Of a stretch of DNA of 64,000 bases, positions 20,707 to 28,708 are shown piece by piece. The translations under genes and the position numbers were made by a program. Source of the stretch: an uncultured Roseburia sp. (GTDB lineage Bacteria; Bacillota; Clostridia; Lachnospirales; Lachnospiraceae); assembly GCA_947644305.1 (NCBI GenBank), contig CANRYS010000002.1, positions 1 to 64,000 on the forward strand, read 5' to 3'. Position 1 is the stretch's first letter, and every line of letters starts with the position of its first letter. Below the pieces are notes generated by a model. The model did not search any database, was not told where the DNA came from, and saw only the letters and a list, made by a program, of their open reading frames with translations.

Positions 20707-20854
20707 AATCGTAAAAAAAAGAACTGAATTTTTGTGGAAATTTACCTAAGAATGTGTTATGATATTAACATCAAGTAATGGGGTAGACAGTTTTTTTGAA
20801 ACTGTCTCCTACAAAAAATAATGCAGTAATGCAGAAAAAACTGGAGGTTTTTGT

Positions 20855-21892
20855 ATGAAAAAGAAAATTCTTTCTTTGTTACTCGTAGTGTGCCTCGGCT
20901 TATCACTGGTAGGCTGTGGAGGAAATGATGCAGGATCTACTCAGAGCGATGATAATTCTAGCAGCAGTAGCAACAATGAGGAAGGCGGCAGCACAAGCAG
21001 TGGTGGAGATCTCATTAAAGTTGGTATCATCAACAACGATTCAAATGAGTCTGGTTATCGTACTGCTAACAACAAGGATCTGAAAGCTAAGTTCACTAAG
21101 GAGAATGGATATGACGCTTCTTTCTTCTATAGCAACAAGAACGATGAGCAGATCGCAGCAGCACAGAAGTTTATCCAGGACGGCGTAAATTACATCCTTC
21201 TTTCCGCAGCTAACAAAGCTGGTTGGGATTCTGTTTTACAGGATGCAAAAACAGAAGGCGTACAAGTAATTCTTTTTGACCGTACCATTGACGCAAAAGA
21301 AGATCTCTATGTAGCTTCTATCGTATCCGATATGGAAAAAGAAGGTGAGACCGCTGTTAACTGGCTGAGAGACCAGAAACTGAAAGAGTACAATATCATT
21401 CATCTTCAGGGAGAGATGGGAACAGCAGCACAGGTAGGACGTTCTGGTGCCCTGGATAAAGCAGTTGAGACTGATAAGTGGAACCTGGTTACACAGCAGA
21501 CCGCTGAGTGGAATGCAGAGAAAGCACAGCAGATCGTTCAGTCTGTAATCGACTCTGGTAAGAAATTCAACGTAATCTACGCTGAGAACGACGATATGGC
21601 TAAGGGTGCAGTAGCTGCTCTTGACAAAGCAAACATCTCTCATGGTGTTGGCAAAGATGTAGTGATCATGGGCTTTGACTGTAACAAATGGGCTCTGAAA
21701 GAGCTGAAAGAAAAGAACTGGAACTACGATGGACAGTGTAATCCATTCCAGGCTAACTACATTGATGATGTTATCAAGAAACTTGAGGCTGGCGAAACAC
21801 TGACAGAGAAAACTATCATTCTTGATGAAAAAGGCTTCGATGCAAATGAAATTACAGACGAAGATATTGAGAAGTATGGTATTGGTGGCTGA
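20855..21892 (+). CDS. ytfQ: sugar ABC transporter substrate-binding lipoprotein (YtfQ-like)
   Basis: 345 residues. A lipoprotein signal ends in the lipobox LVGC (Cys ~21), followed by a Ser/Asn/Gly-rich linker of ~30 residues. The remaining ~295 residues are a periplasmic-binding-protein type 4 fold (VGIINNDSNESGYRTANN, IMGFDCNKWALKEL). Together with one double ATPase and two permeases this matches the YtfQ-YtfR-YtfT-YjfF galactofuranose importer layout of E. coli; other furanose or pentose substrates remain possible. It has its own GGAGG site and is separated from the ATPase by a strong hairpin, consistent with excess production. Confidence 0.88.
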   Translation: MKKKILSLLLVVCLGLSLVGCGGNDAGSTQSDDNSSSSSNNEEGGSTSSGGDLIKVGIINNDSNESGYRTANNKDLKAKFTKENGYDASFFYSNKNDEQIAAAQKFIQDGVNYILLSAANKAGWDSVLQDAKTEGVQVILFDRTIDAKEDLYVASIVSDMEKEGETAVNWLRDQKLKEYNIIHLQGEMGTAAQVGRSGALDKAVETDKWNLVTQQTAEWNAEKAQQIVQSVIDSGKKFNVIYAENDDMAKGAVAALDKANISHGVGKDVVIMGFDCNKWALKELKEKNWNYDGQCNPFQANYIDDVIKKLEAGETLTEKTIILDEKGFDANEITDEDIEKYGIGG

Positions 21893-21930
21893 TTAGTCAG
21901 GTTATCTAAGTAAATAATAATAATTATTAA

Positions 21931-21980
21931 GGAAGTGCAGTGCAGCAGGAATATTATCTCTGCACCGCACTTCCTTTATT
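21931..21980 (+). terminator. attenuating hairpin between binding protein and ATPase genes
   Basis: A 15-bp stem with one mismatch (21931-21945 with 21960-21974) followed by TTTATT. It lies inside the transporter operon, so it likely lets most transcripts end after the binding-protein gene. Confidence 0.75.
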
Positions 21981-22011
21981 AAAATGACAAATTTGGGAGG
22001 TGAACCTGAAG

Positions 22012-23535
22012 ATGAATGATAATGTTGTGCTGAAAATGAGGAATATCCACAAAAGTTTTCCGGGAGTACGTGCCCTGCAGGCAGTAGATTTCACTCTGCG
22101 AAAGGGTGAGATTCATGCATTAATGGGGGAAAATGGTGCTGGAAAATCCACATTGATAAAGGTTCTGACTGGAGTTTACACAAAGGATGAGGGAAATATT
22201 TTCCTTGATGGTAAAGAAAAAGCGGTGGCGATCCATTCGCCACAGGATGCGCAGAATCTGGGTATAAGTACTGTGTATCAGGAGATTACTCTTTGTCCGA
22301 ATCTGTCAGTGGCAGAAAATATGTTCATCGGAAGAACAAAGGGCATTGGACAGAACTGGAGAAAGATGAATGCGGATACGGAAAAAATCCTGAAATCCCT
22401 GGAGATCCCAGCAAAGGCAACCCAGCAGTTGGAAACCTGTTCCATTGCAGTTCAGCAGATGATTGCCATTGCCCGTGCTGTTGACATGGATTGTAAGGTG
22501 TTGATCCTGGATGAGCCGACTTCTTCTTTGGATGAGCAGGAGGTTGAAAAGCTCTTTACGTTAATGCGTAATCTTAGAGCAAAAGGTGTAGGAATCATTT
22601 TTGTTACACATTTCCTGGATCAGGTGTATGAAGTATGTGACCGGATTACTGTTATGCGTGACGGACAATTGGTTGGTGAGTATGAGATCAAGGATCTGCC
22701 GCGTGTTCAGTTGGTGTCCAAGATGCTTGGAAAAGAACTGGATGATATGTCTGATATTAAGGGTGAACAGCAGGCTTATGTAAGAGAAGAGGGTGCTGTA
22801 CCAGTGCTGGAGGCAAAAGGTCTGGTAAGTGATGCGGGGATCAAACCATTTGATTTCCATATTGATAAAGGAGAGGTAAATGGCTTTACCGGTCTGCTGG
22901 GCTCAGGTAGAAGTGAATGTGTCCGGGCGATCTTTGGTGCAGACCGAATTCTTGGCGGTAAGGTTAAGATGAAGGGCAAAGATGTGAAGATATCGAAACC
23001 ACTGGATGCTATGAAAAATGGTATTGCATACCTGCCAGAAGATCGTAAGGTGGATGGAATCGTAGGAGACCTGTCGGTGAGAGATAATATTATTCTTGCA
23101 CAGCAGGTACTGAGGGGATTTTTTAAACCATTCTCCAAGGCGGAAGCGAATAAGATTGCAGACGAGTACATCAAGCTTTTGAGTATTAAAACAGCTTCTG
23201 CGGATACTCCGATCAAATCTCTTTCCGGTGGAAACCAGCAGAAAGTTATTGTTGCCCGCTGGTTGTTTACACATCCAGAGTATCTGATCCTGGATGAACC
23301 AACCCGTGGTATCGATGTAGGTACTAAAGTGGATATTCAGAAATTAGTGCTGAAGCTGGCTTCAGAGGGTATGAGTGTGACATTTATTTCTTCTGAAATG
23401 GACGAAATGCTGCGTACCTGTTCCCGTCTTGTTGTTATGCGGGACCGTAAGATGGTGGGTCAGCTCTCGGGGGATGATCTGAACCAGAATAAAGTGATGA
23501 GTACGATTGCCGGAGGTGAGGATGACGATGAATAG
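22012..23535 (+). CDS. ytfR: sugar ABC transporter ATP-binding protein, two ATPase domains (YtfR-like)
   Basis: 507 residues from ATG 22012, 11 bases after GGGAGG; GTG 22000 overlaps that site. Two fused ABC domains: the first has Walker A GENGAGKST (about residues 40-48) and Walker B LILDEPTSSLD; the second has a degenerate P-loop (GLLGSGRSE), signature LSGGNQQKV and LILDEPTRGID. The degenerate second Walker A is normal for monosaccharide (Mgl/Rbs/Ytf) importers. It powers uptake through the two permeases that follow and overlaps the first of them. Confidence 0.92.
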   Translation: MNDNVVLKMRNIHKSFPGVRALQAVDFTLRKGEIHALMGENGAGKSTLIKVLTGVYTKDEGNIFLDGKEKAVAIHSPQDAQNLGISTVYQEITLCPNLSVAENMFIGRTKGIGQNWRKMNADTEKILKSLEIPAKATQQLETCSIAVQQMIAIARAVDMDCKVLILDEPTSSLDEQEVEKLFTLMRNLRAKGVGIIFVTHFLDQVYEVCDRITVMRDGQLVGEYEIKDLPRVQLVSKMLGKELDDMSDIKGEQQAYVREEGAVPVLEAKGLVSDAGIKPFDFHIDKGEVNGFTGLLGSGRSECVRAIFGADRILGGKVKMKGKDVKISKPLDAMKNGIAYLPEDRKVDGIVGDLSVRDNIILAQQVLRGFFKPFSKAEANKIADEYIKLLSIKTASADTPIKSLSGGNQQKVIVARWLFTHPEYLILDEPTRGIDVGTKVDIQKLVLKLASEGMSVTFISSEMDEMLRTCSRLVVMRDRKMVGQLSGDDLNQNKVMSTIAGGEDDDE

Positions 23536-24613
23536 TGTAGCAAAAAAACAAAATAATACCAGCATATTAATGAGGATTGTTAAGAACCAGTGTTTTATTC
23601 CATTGGCAGCTCTGTTTATTTTGATCATATTTAACCTGGTTGCAGATCCTACTTTTTTTCAGATTTTGTTAGAGAAAAACAGTGCCGGAAATAATGTGTT
23701 GAATGGCCCACTGATCACAATATTGGACAATGGTTCTGAGCTTGCGATCCTTGCCATTGGTATGACACTTGTGACTGCTGCTTCCGGCGGACAGGATATC
23801 AGCGTTGGCGCTGCTGTTGCCATCGCAGGTAGTGTGATACTCCGTGTGATCTCTGGAGGGGAGACTTATCCAGAAACTCTTCACTCACCGGTTATCGTAG
23901 CTTTTCTTGTATGTGTGGTTGTGGCAATGCTTTTTGGAGCATTTAATGGTATATTGGTTGCCTTCTTTAAGATACAACCGATGATCGCGACACTGATCCT
24001 GTATACAGCGGGACGTTCTATCGCGGCGTGGATCAACAACAATGAGCTCCCTGTGATCAATGAGCCATCCTTCGCGTATTATGGTACATATATTCCCGGG
24101 ATACCGATACCTACCCCCTTCTTTATTATGGTTATCTGCGTGGTTATAGTTGCCCTTTTATTAAAATTTACAAACCTCAGACTTTATACGGAGGCTGTGG
24201 GTATCAATGAGAGTTCTTCCCGTTTGAATGGTCTGAATCCTGCTTTTATCAAGGTAATGTCATTTGTGATCCTGGGGGTATGTGTGGCTGTTGTCGGGCT
24301 GATTAAAGTAAGCCGTTTTTCTACGATCAACTACTCAGTCATCGCAAAAGATATCGAAATGGATGCGATCCTTGCAGTTGCTCTGGGAGGAAATGCCTTG
24401 AGTGGTGGAAAATTCAACATGGTGGCCTCTATTATCGGTGCTTATGTAATCCAGTTCCTGATAACGACGCTGTACAGATTCAATGTCCAGTCCGATGCGC
24501 TCCCTGCATATAAGGCAGTGGTAATCATTATTCTGGTTGTTATCAGTGCGCCGTCGGTTAAGGAATGGTTTTCCGGGCTTACGAAAAAGTTGATGAAGAA
24601 GGAGGTTGCATAG
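23522..24613 (+). CDS. ytfT: sugar ABC transporter permease (YtfT-like)
   Basis: 363 residues with about ten hydrophobic segments of the RbsC/branched-chain permease family. Conserved features are GMTLVTAASGGQDISVGAA, GAFNGILVAFFKIQPMIATL and AVALGGNALSGGKFN. Starts at ATG 23522 or ATG 23528 are both possible after GGAGG (23512-23516); spacing favours neither decisively. The gene overlaps the ATPase by 14 nt, indicating translational coupling. It should pair with the next permease to form the heterodimeric channel typical of YtfT/YjfF systems. Confidence 0.9.
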   Translation: MTMNSVAKKQNNTSILMRIVKNQCFIPLAALFILIIFNLVADPTFFQILLEKNSAGNNVLNGPLITILDNGSELAILAIGMTLVTAASGGQDISVGAAVAIAGSVILRVISGGETYPETLHSPVIVAFLVCVVVAMLFGAFNGILVAFFKIQPMIATLILYTAGRSIAAWINNNELPVINEPSFAYYGTYIPGIPIPTPFFIMVICVVIVALLLKFTNLRLYTEAVGINESSSRLNGLNPAFIKVMSFVILGVCVAVVGLIKVSRFSTINYSVIAKDIEMDAILAVALGGNALSGGKFNMVASIIGAYVIQFLITTLYRFNVQSDALPAYKAVVIIILVVISAPSVKEWFSGLTKKLMKKEVA

Positions 24614-24614
24614 T

Positions 24615-25667
24615 ATGTCAGAAAATAAAACAGCAGTATCCGGAAGTTTTCGTGATAAAGTGAGGAATCTTTCCGATACGAATCTGCTTCTTACGATCAC
24701 AATCGTAGCATTTTTCTTAATGTACATCGGTGCTGTTCTATTCCAGGGAGAAGGATTTTTAAAACCTCAGTCATTCTTCAATATTTTGAATTCCCAGGCA
24801 GCTCTGATCGTATTAGCCTGCGGGTTAACTCTTGTTATGATCAATGGCAGTATTGATATCTCGGTAGGAGGTGTGACCGCACTGGTAAGTATGTGCTGTG
24901 CGGTGTATCTGGATTTCCATGGTGGGAACCTGGTTGTTTCCCTGTTAATTGCCCTGGGGATCGGACTTGCATTTGGTATTTTCCAGGGATTTTTAGTGGC
25001 TTATCTGGATATCCAGCCCTTTATCGTTACGCTGGCGGGAATGTTCTTTGCCCGAGGTATGACCACCATTGTAAATACGAAACCATTTAACGTAGCCCAT
25101 GAAGGTTTTAACGAGTTGAAAATGACACGTGTTAAGATTCCTGGATTGGGATCTACCAACAGAATAGGTGTGTATGTGGATGCCTATGTAGAAATTGGTG
25201 TGGTTGTTGCACTTCTTATTGTGATCGCTCTGTTCTGTGTATTAAGATGGACGAAACTCGGAAGATCTTTCTATGCAGTAGGAGGAAACAAACAGAGTGC
25301 ATTGATGTTGGGTATCAACGTAAAGAGGACAAAGTTTATCGCACATCTGATGTGTGGTCTGCTGGCAGGAATCGGTGGATACATCTATTTCCTCCACGTT
25401 GGATCTGGTTCTGCAACCCATGCGGTGGGCGCTGAGATGGATGCCATCGCTTCCTCGATCATTGGAGGTACGATGCTGACAGGTGGTGTAGGAAATATCG
25501 TCGGCACCTTATTCGGTGTTATGTCTCTGGGAACAATACAGAATATTGTAGCTTCTGCCGGACTTGATGAGGCGTGGTGGATAGGAATTACGAGAGCGGC
25601 GATGCTTTGTTTATTCCTTGTGATCCAGAGTCTTGTTGTAGTACGTAAGAAAAAAAGCAAAGGTTAA
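24615..25667 (+). CDS. yjfF: sugar ABC transporter permease (YjfF-like)
   Basis: 350 residues from ATG 24615, 9 bases after GGAGG. It has about nine membrane segments, the conserved GLTLVMINGSIDISVGG region near residues 72-88, FGIFQGFLVAYLDIQPFIVT, and AIASSIIGGTMLTGGVGN. It is a paralogue of the preceding permease; having two different permeases distinguishes YtfT/YjfF-type furanose importers from RbsC homodimers. The ytfT stop lies 1 bp before this start. Confidence 0.9.
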   Translation: MSENKTAVSGSFRDKVRNLSDTNLLLTITIVAFFLMYIGAVLFQGEGFLKPQSFFNILNSQAALIVLACGLTLVMINGSIDISVGGVTALVSMCCAVYLDFHGGNLVVSLLIALGIGLAFGIFQGFLVAYLDIQPFIVTLAGMFFARGMTTIVNTKPFNVAHEGFNELKMTRVKIPGLGSTNRIGVYVDAYVEIGVVVALLIVIALFCVLRWTKLGRSFYAVGGNKQSALMLGINVKRTKFIAHLMCGLLAGIGGYIYFLHVGSGSATHAVGAEMDAIASSIIGGTMLTGGVGNIVGTLFGVMSLGTIQNIVASAGLDEAWWIGITRAAMLCLFLVIQSLVVVRKKKSKG

Positions 25668-25714
25668 TATCTTTAAAAGTAAATTAGTAGTAGCCAGGAA
25701 GGGAGAGAAGACTT

Positions 25715-26761
25715 ATGATAAAGAGATATGCAGGTCTTATCATAATGATTCTGCTGATTTCCGCTGGGGCAGGCCTTATGTTTTTTGGCTATGAAGCCAA
25801 AGAGGGTTCGGAAGATATTTCGGATCAGGAGGCTCCCTATGAAGATATGCCCCAGGATGGAAAAGACTATATCGTAGTTGGTTTCTCCCAGATTGGCGCT
25901 GAATCAGATTGGCGAAATGCAAGTACCGAATCTTTTCGTTCTGTTTTTACCACCGAGAATGGCTACTATCTTCTGTATGAGGACGCACAGCAAAAACAGG
26001 AAAATCAGTTAAAAGCTGTGCGTAATTTTATTCTACAGGAGGTGGATTATATCGTATTGGATCCCATTGTGGAGACGGGATGGGATACGGTGTTACAGGA
26101 GGCAAAGGATGCTAACATTCCTGTTATTTTAGTGGACCGCCAACTGGAGGCAGACAGTGACTTATACACTTGCTGGGTAGGAAGTGATTTTAAAGAGGAA
26201 GGGCGTCTTGCTGGGAAATGGCTTGAAGACTATTTGAAGCGTCAGGAACGAGCAAAAGAAAAGATCCGCATCGTTACGCTCCAGGGGACACCAAGATCCT
26301 CTGCACAGCTAGGACGCACAGAAGGTTTTCAGGAAGTGCTCTCTTCCCATAAGAATTGGAAAATGCTGGACTGTCAGAGTGGAGAATTTACTCAGGCAAA
26401 AGGTCAGGAAGTGATGGAAGGTTTTTTGCAGAAGTATAAGGACATTGATGTGGTCATCAGTGAGAATGATAATATGACCTTTGGCGCAGTGGAGGCAATT
26501 GAAGCTGCGGGAAGGACCTGCGGCCCTAAGGGTGATATTATTATCATTTCTTTTGATGCGGTTCGTACAGCACTTCAATATATGCAGGAGGGAAGAATCC
26601 ATGCAGATTTTGAGTGTAATCCGATGTTAGGACCATTCGTCTCAAATATTATCAGAAGATTAGAGGCGGGAGAAGAGGTGGAAAAAGTAGAGTATGTCGA
26701 AGAACAGTATTTTGACTCTTCTATGAATTTAAGTCGTATATTGGGAGAGAGAAAATATTAG
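25715..26761 (+). CDS. second sugar-binding protein, membrane-anchored
   Basis: 348 residues. An N-terminal hydrophobic segment (about residues 5-27) has no lipobox Cys, so it is either an uncleaved anchor or a signal peptide. The rest is a type 4 periplasmic-binding domain clearly related to the YtfQ-like protein encoded at 20855 (IVVGFSQIGAESDWRNAST, QEVDYIVLDPIVETGWDTV, VVISENDNMTFGAVEA). As the last gene of the transporter locus it could supply a second substrate range or act as the ligand sensor for the YesM-like kinase. No terminator is obvious before the tRNA promoter. Confidence 0.82.
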   Translation: MIKRYAGLIIMILLISAGAGLMFFGYEAKEGSEDISDQEAPYEDMPQDGKDYIVVGFSQIGAESDWRNASTESFRSVFTTENGYYLLYEDAQQKQENQLKAVRNFILQEVDYIVLDPIVETGWDTVLQEAKDANIPVILVDRQLEADSDLYTCWVGSDFKEEGRLAGKWLEDYLKRQERAKEKIRIVTLQGTPRSSAQLGRTEGFQEVLSSHKNWKMLDCQSGEFTQAKGQEVMEGFLQKYKDIDVVISENDNMTFGAVEAIEAAGRTCGPKGDIIIISFDAVRTALQYMQEGRIHADFECNPMLGPFVSNIIRRLEAGEEVEKVEYVEEQYFDSSMNLSRILGERKY

Positions 26762-26798
26762 CTCTGTCGAGCTTGAACAAATTTTGGATAAAAAACTC

Positions 26799-26827
26799 TT
26801 GCAAAATGTAGAAAAATGTGATAATAT
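26799..26827 (+). promoter_or_regulatory. promoter of the tRNA cluster
   Basis: TTGCAA (26799-26804), 17-bp spacer and TAATAT (26822-26827), 41 bp before the first tRNA. Confidence 0.7.
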
Positions 26828-26868
26828 ATTTCTTGTTGCTAGGCATTTATGTCTAGGACTTACAGTCT

Positions 26869-26940
26869 GGCTCCTTGGTCAAGCGGTTAAGACATCGCCC
26901 TTTCACGGCGGTAACACGGGTTCGATTCCCGTAGGAGTCA
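26869..26940 (+). tRNA. tRNA-Glu (TTC)
   Basis: A 72-nt cloverleaf: acceptor GGCTCCT/AGGAGTC, anticodon loop CTTTCAC giving TTC, T arm ACGGGTTCGATTCCCGT. CCA is not encoded. Confidence 0.96.
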
Positions 26941-27005
26941 TAGATACCTATAGAATAGGGTCAAAAGTAATATCAATCTTTTGTATTTCCAAACAATATA
27001 AGTTT

Positions 27006-27079
27006 GGACCTTTAGCTCAGTTGGTTAGAGCATCCGGCTCATAACCGGACGGTCCGGGGTTCGAGTCCCCGAGGGTCCA
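27006..27079 (+). tRNA. tRNA-Met (CAT)
   Basis: A 74-nt cloverleaf: acceptor GGACCTT/AGGGTCC, anticodon loop CTCATAA, D arm AGCTCAGTTGGTTAGAGC. The full acceptor pairing points to an elongator-type Met tRNA; a lysidine-modified Ile tRNA also carries CAT but is less likely. No CCA encoded. Confidence 0.93.
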
Positions 27080-27088
27080 TTTTGATCT

Positions 27089-27162
27089 GGCCCAGTAGCT
27101 CAGTTGGTTAGAGCGCTGCCCTGTCACGGCAGAGGTCAAGGGTTCGAGTCCCTCCTGGGTCG
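27089..27162 (+). tRNA. tRNA-Asp (GTC)
   Basis: A 74-nt cloverleaf: acceptor GGCCCAG/CTGGGTC, anticodon loop CTGTCAC giving GTC, discriminator G as expected for Asp. No CCA encoded. Confidence 0.96.
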
Positions 27163-27203
27163 CTTGCAAGATAAAAGTTTATCTTGTGGAATAATTATTA
27201 TAT

Positions 27204-27289
27204 GCTGGTGTGGCGGAACTGGCAGACGCCCAGGACTTAAAATCCTGTGGGTGGTGACACCCGTACCGGTTCGATTCCGGTTACCAGCA
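27204..27289 (+). tRNA. tRNA-Leu (TAA)
   Basis: An 86-nt class II tRNA with long variable arm (GTGGGTGGTGACACCC), acceptor GCTGGTG/TACCAGC and anticodon loop CTTAAAA giving TAA. No CCA encoded. It is the last tRNA before the terminator and marks the left edge of an accessory island. Confidence 0.95.
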
Positions 27290-27292
27290 TTG

Positions 27293-27326
27293 AAAAAACT
27301 CCGATGATTCGGAGTTTTTTCTTTTT
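27293..27326 (+). terminator. terminator of the tRNA cluster
   Basis: AAAAAACTCCGA / TCGGAGTTTTTT around a TGAT loop, 12-bp stem (27293-27320), continuing into CTTTTTT. Confidence 0.9.
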
Positions 27327-27396
27327 TAATTTAACTTTGGAAGGAAAATAAAAAAACTTGCTATAAACAAGTTTTTTGGTCGTAGTATTTATTGTT

Positions 27397-27576
27397 TTAA
27401 TCAGCTTCTTCTATATTGTTCAAAGCAAATTCGATACACTGAATAACAACTTTATTAAATGATTGATTGTTCTTATTAGCTAAATCTTGAACTTTTTCTA
27501 TTAAAACCTTTGGAAGCCGTAATGATTTATTTTCATAATCTACATAATCCTGTGTTAGTTTAAATTTTTTTTCCAT
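27397..27576 (-). CDS. small ribbon-helix-helix (Arc/CopG-like) protein, copy A
   Basis: 59 residues from ATG 27576 behind AGGTGATT; the in-frame GTG 9 bases earlier is part of the ribosome binding site. The sequence SLRLPKVLIEKVQDLA followed by SFNKVVIQCIEFAL fits a beta-strand plus two helices, the Arc/CopG/MetJ DNA-binding fold. It is clearly paralogous to the protein at 27684-27875, including its upstream region. A role as repressor of an adjacent mobile or toxin gene is plausible, but no partner is visible. Confidence 0.65.
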   Translation of the reverse strand: MEKKFKLTQDYVDYENKSLRLPKVLIEKVQDLANKNNQSFNKVVIQCIEFALNNIEEAD

Positions 27577-27683
27577 TGCAATCACCTCATAAACCTATTA
27601 TATAACATAATACGATGTAAAAAATATTATAAAAACATCATAAATATAATAGTGCGCAATATGTGTATATATACAAGATTACT

Positions 27684-27875
27684 CTATTTATTGCTTTTTT
27701 TGGTTTCATCTAAATTCTCCAGAGCATATTCAATACATTGTATAACTACTTTATTAAAAGATAAGCCATTCTTATTAGCTAAAATTTGAGTCTTATCTAT
27801 TAAAATTTTTGGAAGTCGTAATGATTTGTATTCATAGTCTGTATAATCTTGCTTTATTTTAAATTTCTTTTCCAT
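27684..27875 (-). CDS. small ribbon-helix-helix (Arc/CopG-like) protein, copy B
   Basis: 63 residues from ATG 27875, with the same leader arrangement as copy A. About two thirds of the residues match copy A, notably YKSLRLPKILIDK and SFNKVVIQCIEYALENL. Both genes and their AT-rich upstream regions seem to come from a tandem duplication. The low GC content contrasts with neighbouring housekeeping genes and supports horizontal origin. Confidence 0.65.
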   Translation of the reverse strand: MEKKFKIKQDYTDYEYKSLRLPKILIDKTQILANKNGLSFNKVVIQCIEYALENLDETKKSNK

Positions 27876-27997
27876 GTAATTCACCTCACATAACTATTGT
27901 ATAATATAATTTAATGTGATAAAATATTAGGAACATATTATAAATATAATATGTTTAAGGCTGTAAGGGAATAAAAAATTTGAGTGAGGAAGATAAC

Positions 27998-28659
27998 ATG
28001 AAGTATGAACCAAACAAAATAACTATAAGTGTCAGAACAGGCGAGCCATTAGAGGATGAACTTCGCAATAGAGGGTGTAGCTCAACGGCGCGAATTTGAA
28101 CCCGTTTCTCAACCAGCTATTTTGTGAATGCGTTCGTTAGTTTCAATCGCCGTAGCCACCGCTACGACTCATTCAACTGCCTTCGCATTCGCAAAATAAC
28201 TGGTTTGAAATCTTCGACCGTGTGTGGTGTATTTTGGCGAAGAACAAGGCTAGAGGACGAAGTCTTGCTGACGCAAGACAAGGACGAAAAACGAAGTAGT
28301 TCGCCAAAATACGCCGTTCACGGCGGGTTCAAATTCGCGCCGTTGAGCTAACTCAAAATGAGCAAGCAGAGTTGAATAAAGCCATTAAGAATTTTACAGG
28401 TAGAATAGAAACTACGCCAGAGATAAGACATGCTTACGAATATGTAGAAGAGTCTTTATTGAAATACAATATAGCATATGGTGAAACCGCATACTGTCTT
28501 GGATATTCTGATGGAGTGGAAAATGGAATGCAACGAGGAGCAGATGGAAAAAGTACAATTCTTTCAATAAAAGATATGTCATATCTGGTAAACGCCTATG
28601 ATGCGATAAGAAAAATGTCTACTACGTTACTTGGGAAATTTGAGCTCCATACAACTTAG
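27998..28659 (+). pseudogene. small gene interrupted by a palindromic element
   Basis: The 5' part begins at ATG 27998 behind GTGAGGAAG and encodes 26 residues (MKYEPNKITISVR ... LRNRG) before entering the element at 28078 and meeting a stop. The 3' part resumes directly after the element at 28351 as TQNEQAELNKAIKNF and runs about 102 codons to TAG 28657-28659, with a motif YCLGYSDGVENGMQRG. The parts are in different frames; removal of 272 bp (for example giving NRG-V-TQNEQ) would join them. I do not recognise the protein, though its C-terminal half resembles small helical proteins common on Clostridia mobile elements. Its 3' end overlaps the endonuclease remnant on the other strand, so its original C-terminus may also be altered. 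Confidence 0.6.
28078..28350. mobile_element. 273-bp MITE-like palindromic element
   Basis: The ends are perfect 27-bp inverted repeats (28078-28104 and 28324-28350, beginning TAGCTCAACGGCGCG). Inside are two further long stems: 28111-28132 with 28184-28205 (about 20 of 22 paired) and 28229-28241 with 28300-28312 (13 of 13), each capped by its own short hairpin (CGTAGC/GCTACG; GTCTTGC/GCAAGAC). The unit could fold into a branched structure over nearly its full length. TA at both outer edges would fit a TA target duplication as made by IS630/Tc1-type transposases. It encodes no transposase and interrupts a small gene. Confidence 0.75.
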
Positions 28660-28708
28660 GCATTCCAAGCACTTTCAGAATTTCTCTTGCTTCGTTAATT
28701 TTATCCAC
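28622..28708 (-). pseudogene. N-terminal stub of a BsuBI/PstI-type restriction endonuclease
   Basis: Directly after the methyltransferase, overlapping its stop (GTGGATAA), a GTG start with a GGAGGG site opens a 28-codon frame VDKINEAREILKVLGMPK, then unrelated residues and TAG. The stub matches the start of BsuBI/PstI endonucleases, which typically read EAxEILKALGLP followed by QQNERSALTLLAL. The similarity ends after about 18 residues, where the sequence of the opposite-strand gene begins, so the rest of the nuclease gene has been deleted. Family recognition is from memory. Confidence 0.65.

Noticed and set aside
20732..20768. Promoter candidates before the YtfQ-like gene
   Set aside because: TATGAT and TATTAA each lack a properly spaced -35 hexamer, so no single promoter can be chosen.
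28124..28351. 75-codon open frame inside the palindromic element
   Set aside because: It reads through the inverted repeats in a region of obvious secondary structure, lacks a ribosome binding site and looks like a by-product.
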